From Actinomycetes bacterium (GTDB taxonomy: Bacteria > Actinomycetota > Thermoleophilia > Solirubrobacterales > JACPNS01): a stretch of 10,262 nucleotides of DNA. The DNA lies in contig JAEYBE010000006.1 of the NCBI GenBank assembly GCA_023404495.1, forward strand, positions 1 through 10,262, read 5' to 3'. Every line of letters starts with the position of its first letter. Positions within the stretch are counted from its first letter, which is position 1. The notes below the pieces were generated by a model that saw nothing but the letters and a program-made list of their open reading frames with translations, searched no databases and was not told the origin of the DNA. Below, piece by piece: positions 1 through 6,216 of the stretch. A program made the translations under genes and the position numbers.

Positions 1-2381
1 GTTCGGTAACGGGCGCTACCACTCGACTTGTTTCCCTTGGGCAACTCAAAGGTGTGAATGGCCTTGAGTCCGATGAACCTCAGACTCTTGAGTTCTCTCG
101 AGATGAACTCACGTTGGTTTACGGCGACAACGCGGCGGGGAAGACCAGCTACGCGCGCACCCTCAAGCACGTCGGCAGGTCAGTTGGAGAGCGAGTTGTA
201 ATTCTGCCAGACGTCAAGTCAACTGGTTCACGGCCGGAACCGACCGCGGAGATCGAGATTGAATCTGGCGGTTCGAGCGAGGTGCTTTCCGTGCGGCTGA
301 ATGCACCAGCTCCTCCAGAGTGCGCGGAGATTCAAGCTTTCGACTCCCAATGCTCTGAGGTTTACGTATCCGAGGAGAACCGCGTTGACTTCACGCCCCA
401 GGTTCTCGGAATCTTCGATCGGCTCGTCATTGCGCAGGGCGCCATCCGAGATGAGATTCAAGGGCGCTTGGATGAAGTCTCGGCTCTTCATCCCGACTTC
501 AGCGAATTCGACGAATCGACTTCAGCGGGGAGGGCGGTCGCCAACCTGCGAGCAGATTCAGATCTCGATGAGCTGCGCGCACTTGCGACGATGAGTGACG
601 TAGAGCTTCAACAGTTCGAAGTGCTCAAGGCGTCGCTTGCGGCATCGGGCCCCGTTCTCGACCAGCAGATCGGCGCTGCCCAGTCGGCGGCGGCCCAGGC
701 GACTTCAACGTCTGACCGGATGGCTGAAATCTTGGCGATCGTGTCTGACGATGCGATCTCGCGGCGTGCAGTCCTGAGGCAGGATGCGATCGAGAAAACG
801 GAACTAGCTTCCAGAGCAGAGAAGGCCGCATTTGGCGGAGCTTCTAGGAGTGCCGAGGTCGCGACGGCGTGGGATGTCATGTGGTCTGCGGCGCACGACT
901 ACTTTCATCACTCGGACGAGTTTGGGGGCGAATTCCCGCCGGATACTGATGAAGCCGAATGTCCGCTATGCAGGCAGAAGCTCTCGCCGGAGGCGCGGGA
1001 TCGGTTCAAAGCATTCGCCGAGTTTGTTGCAGATGAGTCGGCAGCGAGCGCCCGCCAGGCACGAGAAGCTCAGCGCATCGCGGAGCAGGCACTCTCCTCC
1101 CCGTTGCCGGCCATAGACGAAGCGACGTTGAATTCGCTTCGGGCAGTCGATGAGGATCTGGCTGATGAAGTCGAAAGCTTCGTCGGGTCCGCCAAGGCTC
1201 GTGCGATCTCGCTCCGCGAGAACGACTCGGCCGATGGCATCGACGCGCTTGCACCGAATCCGACGCCCAAAATCAAGGCATACGGCGCCCAGATGACCGA
1301 GCGCGCCAATGGACTCATCGAACTGAAAGATCCTGAGAAACGTTCGCAAGAAGAAGGGAAGTTCAAGGAGTTCGCCGAGCGCCAACGCCTCTCGTCGATG
1401 ATCGAAGAGATAGCCGTGTGGCACGCGACGCTGCCTGAGCGAGACGCTCTGAACGCTGCGAAGGCCCAGCTCAACACGTCAGCGATCACGCGCAAGCACG
1501 GAGAACTTGCAGATCGAGTGATTTCTGACACTTACCTCGCGAACTTGGAGGCTGAGCTCGAGATACTCGGCCTCGACTACTTCAACGTCAAACCGGTCCC
1601 GCGTGGACAAGCTGGCGCTCGAGTCGTTCGGATCGCGATGACCGACTTTGACCCTGAATTCAAGTTGCCCGACGTTTTGAGCGAGGGCGAACAACGAGGA
1701 CTAGGTCTCGCCTGCTTCTTGGCCGAGGTGAAGACGCTTGGTGGCGACGGACCCATTGTTCTGGACGACCCGGTTTCGTCTTTCGACCAAAACCGCCGAG
1801 AGCGTGTGGCGAAGCGACTGCACGACGAGTCACTCCACCGCCAAGTGGTTGTCTTCTCGCACGATCTGCCGTTCGCGTACTACCTGAGGCGGGTCGGAGT
1901 TGATCGTCAAAAGAAGATTGCACTCCGATATGTGCGTCGAAAGAGCGGAAAGCCGGGCTTCGTAGCGAACGAAGGACCGGAGGAGATGCTGAAACCCGGC
2001 ACCCTCGTTCAGCGGCTGAAGGAAGAAGTTCCGCGCCGGCCCGACGAGGAAACGAACGGCCGCGTGGCCACAGCGCTATTCGTGCAGGGCTGGTACTCGA
2101 TGCTCAGGAGCGCCTGGGAGCGTACGGTCGAACGGGTCCTCTTCAATGATGTGGTGACCAGATTTGAGCGTGCGGTCAAGACGCAGTCGCTCAAGCAAGT
2201 GCGGGTCGACGACGACCTGGTTAGGCGGGTGACCGATGGCATGACCAAGTGCTCGAAATTCCCCCACGACGCACCTATCGCAGACGGAGTCGAATTGCCT
2301 TTAGAAGAGGAAATGCTTGCGGACGCCGAGGATCTGGCATCGTTCATCAGAGATGTCGGCGAGGCCCAGAAGAGCGTCTGA
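1..2381 (+). CDS. SMC/ABC-type AAA ATPase (AAA_13, PrrC/RloC-like), candidate anticodon nuclease; 5' end outside window
   Basis: This is a large P-loop ATPase of the AAA_13 group, the group that contains the PrrC and RloC anticodon nucleases. The frame (codons from base 3) has no stop before the window edge, and the residues ahead of the GTG at 54 (LVSLGQLKGVNGL) fit the first strand of the ATPase fold, so the true start lies upstream. Counting from the GTG at 54: Walker A GDNAAGKT at 24-31; a long Glu/Ala/Arg-rich, probably coiled-coil region with a zinc-hook-like CPLC at 303-306; ABC signature LSEGEQ at 542-547; Walker B IVLDDP ending at 573; H-loop FSHD at 601-604. The C-terminal region carries R685-x3-E689 (RSAWE) and H738 (FPHD), resembling the Arg/Glu/His set of PrrC/RloC. 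The ATPase assignment is firm. The tRNA-cleaving role is inference; a DNA-damage sensor or other defence effector is possible. The gene lies tail-to-tail with the next one. Confidence 0.85.
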   Translation, partial: SVTGATTRLVSLGQLKGVNGLESDEPQTLEFSRDELTLVYGDNAAGKTSYARTLKHVGRSVGERVVILPDVKSTGSRPEPTAEIEIESGGSSEVLSVRLNAPAPPECAEIQAFDSQCSEVYVSEENRVDFTPQVLGIFDRLVIAQGAIRDEIQGRLDEVSALHPDFSEFDESTSAGRAVANLRADSDLDELRALATMSDVELQQFEVLKASLAASGPVLDQQIGAAQSAAAQATSTSDRMAEILAIVSDDAISRRAVLRQDAIEKTELASRAEKAAFGGASRSAEVATAWDVMWSAAHDYFHHSDEFGGEFPPDTDEAECPLCRQKLSPEARDRFKAFAEFVADESAASARQAREAQRIAEQALSSPLPAIDEATLNSLRAVDEDLADEVESFVGSAKARAISLRENDSADGIDALAPNPTPKIKAYGAQMTERANGLIELKDPEKRSQEEGKFKEFAERQRLSSMIEEIAVWHATLPERDALNAAKAQLNTSAITRKHGELADRVISDTYLANLEAELEILGLDYFNVKPVPRGQAGARVVRIAMTDFDPEFKLPDVLSEGEQRGLGLACFLAEVKTLGGDGPIVLDDPVSSFDQNRRERVAKRLHDESLHRQVVVFSHDLPFAYYLRRVGVDRQKKIALRYVRRKSGKPGFVANEGPEEMLKPGTLVQRLKEEVPRRPDEETNGRVATALFVQGWYSMLRSAWERTVERVLFNDVVTRFERAVKTQSLKQVRVDDDLVRRVTDGMTKCSKFPHDAPIADGVELPLEEEMLADAEDLASFIRDVGEAQKSV

Positions 2382-2616
2382 TCGACACCTGGGAAATGGT
2401 TGCCCAAGCTATTTGTAGGGTTTCGCTTGGCCGAGCGTGGACACACCCGTCGGCTCAAGACCTTCACGAAGATGTTCCCGACCGATCCATTTCGTGCGAC
2501 GCTCCCGAGCTATTTCGCGAACTTGGTGCGAATTCGAGCGGCCCGCTCTTGGACCGGCAGTGACGCCGGGTCGTCAAGACTTTCGCGGGGAGCGCCAAAC
2601 GCCCGTTAACAGACAA
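2382..2616. other. convergent intergenic spacer with a weak hairpin
   Basis: This is the 235-bp gap between two genes that face each other. I see no recognisable gene in it. A short open frame from a TTG at 2400 (69 residues) matches nothing I know and has no ribosome binding site. The only structures are two small hairpins, at 2536-2548 (GAGCG/CGCTC) and at 2552-2572. A degraded remnant cannot be excluded. Confidence 0.5.
2552..2572. terminator. possible terminator hairpin between convergent genes
   Basis: CCGGC at 2554-2558 pairs with GCCGG at 2565-2569 around a 6-nt loop, and GA/TC pairs extend it past one bulged G. There is no T-tract immediately after it, and it lies about 170 nt beyond the ATPase stop codon. 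It is a weak candidate that could serve either convergent gene. Confidence 0.25.
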
Positions 2617-4242
2617 TTAGGTCGCGTCGTCGCCGGTGTCATCCTCCCCCGGAGGGGCATAGAAGGTTGCTTCGATCGCGGTCTCTAGTTCAGAGAGCGT
2701 CTCAGTCACATCGATCTGGAACGACTCAAAGATTCCGCAAATCGTTGACTTGGCCGATTCGAAAACCGCGCTCACGATGCGCGGACTGAGGAAATGCGAC
2801 GGTCTCCTAAACGCGCCGACACGGTGGTTTCCGTGGAGCGGCTCGGTGCAGATCTGCGTGTCATTGTCCCGGACGCTCGGCCACTCGCCGTGGTTATCGC
2901 TTGAGAGCGGCGCGTATCCAAGGTCGTACTCACGTTTCAAGTCCGCCTCGATTGCCATCTCGCGCATCGAGACTTTCGCGAAGTCTGCGAGATTAACTGG
3001 TTGGAACCATGCGTCGCGCTCGAGGTTGACCCGAGCGTCGAGTGCGTCAAGAAATACCCGTACCTCCTCGTCCGGGTCCTCACCAAAGTCCTCAACAAGG
3101 TGTGCCTGAAGCAGTTTGAGTCGACCCAGGCCGTGTTCACGGTAAGCGGCGAACATTGCCGGGTCATCCCTTCGAATAAGCCATGCGGAGACGATCTGCA
3201 CGTCAACGATCTGCCTCAGGAACAGGCCAGAGGTTGCCGGTGCCCAGGAAGATGGGCGTTCGAGAAACTCGCAAAAGATTCGAAACGCCCTTGATGCCAT
3301 CCCAAAAAGCACCTCGGCCTGGGCATCGTCACCAGAGACTTTGAAGGCGGCCATTTGCTCCGCACGCAGCGCCTCAGCGCTGGACTCAACAGCATCGAGG
3401 ATCGAGCGCATATCGGCGGTGGAAATGAATGGCTCTGGGTCGAGGGCACCATCTTCACCAGTCACTGTGAGTACTCCTGTCTTGTCATGGCTTCTCGTCC
3501 TGCAATCCGTTAGCTCGCGACACTGTTGCCAAAAGTCCGCAGGCCACGATGAACTGGGGGCGCCTCTGGTCTCCATTGACCCAACGAGCGAAGACCAAGC
3601 GGCGCGTATTACTGACTCCACTTGTTTCTGTTCCGAATCTGTTAGTCCCCTTGGGTAGCGAGGAATAAGGTCAAACGTGCCGCCGCCGGAATGGCGAATC
3701 CGTCGGTGTTTGACGTATCGCGCGAAGGCGGCCATGCGCAGGCGGCTTGAACTTGTTCCTGTCTTGTCTCGATTCTCCGTAACCAAGTCTCGAAGCAGAG
3801 GGATCCCTATCTCTGGATCGGGAGAATTGCTTACAAGCCAATCTTCAAACAACCAGTTCAATGGGCAAGTTGGCAAGAGGCCAAATGCGTTCGCGAGACG
3901 AGTTGGCGCGGCGTGCGGGGCCTTAGACCGGAGTGCCGCTCGGGCCTCCTCCCTGGCGGCTTCCGGGACGAGCTCAAAGGTCGAGATTCGCCCGTCGAGA
4001 ATCCTGTCTCCGTCGGGGACGAAAGGGTCGAGCACGTCGAGGGCTTTGTATACGTCTCGCCACGCGGAGCGCCGGCCCATCACTGCCGCGATCCACAGGA
4101 AATCTGGAAGCATGGACTCGTGCCATCCGAGTTCCGCCAGGGGACCGTGCTGCATTAGCGGCGGAATTAGCTTCTTCTCGATGCGCTTATGGTCCGAAAG
4201 GACTCCCGGCGCACGATTTTGCTGCTTGCGTTTTCGACCCAT
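2617..4242 (-). CDS. DUF5677 domain-containing protein
   Basis: This 541-residue, mostly helical protein has no signal peptide or membrane segment, so it is probably cytoplasmic. It opens with a basic stretch and the LSDHKR...LIPPLMQ pattern that I recall from long DUF5677 proteins. The second half fits the DUF5677 domain: an FLRQIVDVQIVSAWLIRR helix, a later REYDLGY helix, and the HGEW signature at 451-454 followed by a cysteine and LHGNHR. The molecular function of the family is unknown. The ATG at 4242 (MGRKRKQ) is the natural start, although no clear Shine-Dalgarno precedes it. The gene converges on the ATPase and is not in an operon with it. It lies between the ATPase and the tRNA-Thr scar, so it is probably cargo of the same island. 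A HEPN-like or RNA-related role is conceivable, but no catalytic motif can be named with confidence. Confidence 0.75.
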   Translation of the reverse strand: MGRKRKQQNRAPGVLSDHKRIEKKLIPPLMQHGPLAELGWHESMLPDFLWIAAVMGRRSAWRDVYKALDVLDPFVPDGDRILDGRISTFELVPEAAREEARAALRSKAPHAAPTRLANAFGLLPTCPLNWLFEDWLVSNSPDPEIGIPLLRDLVTENRDKTGTSSSRLRMAAFARYVKHRRIRHSGGGTFDLIPRYPRGLTDSEQKQVESVIRAAWSSLVGSMETRGAPSSSWPADFWQQCRELTDCRTRSHDKTGVLTVTGEDGALDPEPFISTADMRSILDAVESSAEALRAEQMAAFKVSGDDAQAEVLFGMASRAFRIFCEFLERPSSWAPATSGLFLRQIVDVQIVSAWLIRRDDPAMFAAYREHGLGRLKLLQAHLVEDFGEDPDEEVRVFLDALDARVNLERDAWFQPVNLADFAKVSMREMAIEADLKREYDLGYAPLSSDNHGEWPSVRDNDTQICTEPLHGNHRVGAFRRPSHFLSPRIVSAVFESAKSTICGIFESFQIDVTETLSELETAIEATFYAPPGEDDTGDDAT

Positions 4243-4318
4243 GACTCGTACCGGTCAAGAAGTATGCGGGGGACGGCGGCGAGGACGAACGAAACACGAA
4301 CCCCAGGATTCAAATCGA

Positions 4319-4331
4319 GTCACATCGTGAC
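4319..4331. promoter_or_regulatory. small palindrome upstream of the DUF5677 gene
   Basis: GTCAC and GTGAC form 5-bp arms around ATC, about 80 bp upstream of the ATG at 4242. A CATACT on the minus strand (4266-4261) could be a -10 box for that gene. Both signals are weak; the palindrome might be an operator or chance. Confidence 0.2.
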
Positions 4332-4406
4332 AATCCAGGCAACCCCACACCGCTAAACCAAGCCCTCCACCAGACTCAAAGAGACTCCTTAGACGACCTC
4401 AGGCGC

Positions 4407-4448
4407 ATGGTAAGGAAGGGGTCTCCGATTCGAGCCCAGAAGAGGGCT
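4407..4448 (+). pseudogene. tRNA-Thr(GGU) 3'-half fragment, putative island attachment-site scar
   Basis: These 42 nt fit the 3' half of a tRNA in every segment length: anticodon loop ATGGTAA (anticodon GGT at 4409-4411), anticodon-stem 3' strand GGAAG, 5-nt variable loop GGGTC, T-stem 5' strand TCCGA, T-loop TTCGAGC, T-stem 3' strand CCAGA, acceptor 3' strand AGAGGGC, and T at position 73. The upstream bases (4402-4406, GGCGC) cannot pair with GGAAG, and no D-arm or acceptor 5' strand lies at the right distance, so the 5' half is absent. Two T-stem pairs are broken (C-A and A-C), each consistent with a G-to-A change, so it is not a working tRNA. Integrases often cross over in the anticodon loop and leave exactly such a displaced 3' fragment at the far end of the island. 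The tRNA-Thr identity rests on my memory of actinobacterial tRNA-Thr genes. Confidence 0.65.
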
Positions 4449-4483
4449 TAGGTTTTATGCGGGTTTGCGCCGCTTTTACGTGC

Positions 4484-4579
4484 AACGGGTCTGACCCCGG
4501 CGCACATTTTGCGTTCGCCGACAGGCCTGCCAAGGCGTCGCAAAGCCTGTCGGGAAGCCGGAAAACGGGCTCAGACCCC
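4484..4579. repeat. REP/MITE-like element with GGGTCTGACCCC-type ends
   Basis: The left end is AACGGGTCTGACCCC (4484-4498) and the right end AACGGGCTCAGACCCC (4564-4579). Read on the other strand, the right end gives GGGTCTGAGCCCG, which differs from the left GGGTCTGACCCCG at one position, so the ends form an imperfect inverted repeat. Inside, CCGACAGGC (4518-4526) pairs perfectly with GCCTGTCGG (4545-4553) across an 18-nt loop. GGGGTC-type palindromes around an internal hairpin recall the non-autonomous REP units mobilised by REP-associated tyrosine (Y1) transposases. No transposase is present here, so any movement would depend on an enzyme encoded elsewhere. Confidence 0.55.
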
Positions 4580-4625
4580 TTCTCAACCGATAAAGGGGCC
4601 CAACAAAACGTTGCTCTTCGACCCA

Positions 4626-4697
4626 AAACGGCAATCCTCGTTGCTAAAGCGACTCTAAACGGCAATTCAGTCCGCTTATCTGACTCCAAACGGGTAT
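4626..4697. repeat. three 10-bp iterons at 31-bp steps, probable operator of the fic gene
   Basis: AAACGGCAAT occurs at 4626-4635 and 4657-4666, and a diverged AAACGGGTAT at 4688-4697. Both steps are exactly 31 bp, about three helical turns, so the copies face the same side of the DNA. Each is preceded by a similar (C/T)GAC(C/T)(C/T) stretch. The third copy overlaps the TATATT -10 candidate. The position fits an operator for the gene's own winged-helix domain, by analogy with AbiEi-type autoregulation; that binding is inferred. Confidence 0.5.
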
Positions 4698-4700
4698 ATT
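4695..4700 (+). promoter_or_regulatory. -10 box for a probable leaderless fic transcript
   Basis: TATATT ends 6 bases before the ATG at 4707, so transcription would start at or within a base or two of the start codon. No Shine-Dalgarno sequence is present upstream, which agrees with a leaderless mRNA, a common form in Actinomycetota. The -35 region (near 4672-4677) is not close to consensus, which may mean weak or regulated expression. Confidence 0.5.
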
Positions 4701-4706
4701 TGCGTC

Positions 4707-6182
4707 ATGGCCGATTCCAATCCAGCTCTAGACGGCAAGCGTGCCGGCGAAGTGGTCATCCCTTCAGACCTCGACCGTGCGAGGAGGCTTGCGCGTGCCG
4801 GAAAGGCTCGTCGAATCACGCGGGGTCTGTACACAGAGAACATCGGCGAGCCGCTTGAGCGCGTCGTGCGGCGCAACTGGCTTCAGGTTCTCGGGCTCCT
4901 TTACCCCGGGTCAGTGCTGATCGGCCGTAGCGCCGTTCTCGCCAGACCGACCGAAGAGGGACGACTGTACGTGGACGCCGGCAACCGAAAATCAGTGGAC
5001 ACCGTCGAGGTCGGGCCGCTGGACATCACGCTCAGGCCCGGGCCAGGTCCACTGGCCGGGGACGTGGGACTACCTGAATTGTTTCTCTCCAGCAGGTCAC
5101 GCGCCGCGCTCGACAATCTGATTCCATCGCGAGGGGGCAAGGCACCACCGTGGACGCTCTCCAGATCGGAACTGGAGAATTGGCTGTCGGGCCTGGCCGA
5201 TCGCGACGGCGAGACCGAACTGAACCGTCTGCGCGATGACGCGCGAGCGCTCGCGACAGAGCAGGGCGATCAGTGGCTCCGGCGCTACCGAGCGCTCGAC
5301 GAGATCATCGGGTCGATCCTCGGGACGCGCGACGCACCGCTGGCCGGAGCGCAGGCGTTGGCTCGAAAGCAAGGCGTGCCGTACGACGGGCCTCGAATCG
5401 ACCTTTTTGATCTGTTGCGAAACGAGCTGCTCGGTCAAGCGCCGACCGGCCTTTCGATCTGTTCGGGCGTCGGCGAGATCGCAGCGTTCTACGAGGCGTA
5501 CTTCTCGAACTTCATCGAAGGCACGGAGTTCACGGTCGAGGAGGCGGGCGAGATCGTCTTCGACGGCATCGTGCCCGCCGATCGCCCCGAGGATGCGCAT
5601 GACGTCATCGGCACCTTCCGCGCTGCCGTTGACAAGCGACGCAACCGCACCGTCCCAGGGACGCCAGACGAACTGATCGCGATCGCGAGATCGACCAACG
5701 CGCTGGTTCTTGAGCAGCGCCCGGACAAGCGGCCGGGCGAATTCAAGGAGCGAGTCAATCGGGCTGGCGCGACGCTGTTTGTTCAACCGGAGCTTGTAGA
5801 GGGCACGCTTCGGGCGGGCTGGCCGTACTACGAGTCGCTTTCCGCAGGTTACGCGCGGGCGGTGTTCATGATGTTCCTGGTCTCCGAGGTGCACCCCTTC
5901 GCAGACGGAAACGGGCGTACCGCGCGGCTGATGATGAATGCCGAACTCACCGCCGCCGACCTGTGCCGTTTCATCGTTCCGATCTCGTATCGCGAGGACT
6001 ACCTGGGCGCCTTGCGGGCACTCTCTCGGGGCGGGAATCCCGGTCCACTTGGGAGATCGGTTTCACGAATCCTCCGATGGGTCGGCGGGGTCGACTGGTC
6101 GTCGACCGGCTCGGCGCAATCGGACCTCGAGGCCGCGCGCGCTTTCGACGACGGTGTGGATGCGCGCCTACGTATTCCGTGA
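4707..6182 (+). CDS. Fic family AMP-transferase with N-terminal AbiEi-like winged-helix domain
   Basis: This 491-residue protein joins two modules. Residues about 12-60 (IPSDLDRARRLARAGKARRITRGLYT) look like the winged-helix of AbiEi-type antitoxin regulators, with the usual helix-turn and R-I-x-R-G-L-Y wing. Residues about 60-170 continue the AbiEi-like fold. The C-terminal Fic domain has the complete active-site loop HPFADGNGRTAR at 396-407, with catalytic His396 and Asp400. Upstream is SNFIEG at 267-272, which fits the (S/T)xxxE(G/N) inhibitory motif of self-inhibited class II Fic enzymes. Such enzymes transfer AMP from ATP to target-protein side chains; the target here is unknown. The gene has no partner antitoxin gene, so regulation and inhibition seem built into one chain. 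The ATG at 4707 is supported by the -10 box just before it. It converges with the MFS gene, leaving only 34 bp. Confidence 0.85.
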   Translation: MADSNPALDGKRAGEVVIPSDLDRARRLARAGKARRITRGLYTENIGEPLERVVRRNWLQVLGLLYPGSVLIGRSAVLARPTEEGRLYVDAGNRKSVDTVEVGPLDITLRPGPGPLAGDVGLPELFLSSRSRAALDNLIPSRGGKAPPWTLSRSELENWLSGLADRDGETELNRLRDDARALATEQGDQWLRRYRALDEIIGSILGTRDAPLAGAQALARKQGVPYDGPRIDLFDLLRNELLGQAPTGLSICSGVGEIAAFYEAYFSNFIEGTEFTVEEAGEIVFDGIVPADRPEDAHDVIGTFRAAVDKRRNRTVPGTPDELIAIARSTNALVLEQRPDKRPGEFKERVNRAGATLFVQPELVEGTLRAGWPYYESLSAGYARAVFMMFLVSEVHPFADGNGRTARLMMNAELTAADLCRFIVPISYREDYLGALRALSRGGNPGPLGRSVSRILRWVGGVDWSSTGSAQSDLEAARAFDDGVDARLRIP

Positions 6183-6216
6183 GAATCCTCGGTTGAGAAG
6201 GGTCCAATCTCGCGAG

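Noticed and set aside
2400..2609. A 69-residue frame between the convergent genes
   Set aside because: It needs a TTG start without a ribosome binding site and matches no family I recognise.
4362..4448. A complete tRNA-Thr gene beginning at GCCCTCC (4362-4368)
   Set aside because: The distance to the anticodon is about 47 nt instead of about 34, the anticodon stem cannot pair, and there is no D-arm. Only the 3' half is tRNA-like.
4619..4711. A short CRISPR array at 31-bp periodicity
   Set aside because: The conserved core is only 10 bp with three copies, one of them diverged, and it lies in a promoter; no cas genes are nearby. An operator array fits better.
5097..5894. A 265-residue open frame on the minus strand inside fic
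   Set aside because: It is antisense to a gene with clear domains, has an Arg-rich composition typical of GC-rich shadow frames, and has no recognisable motif.
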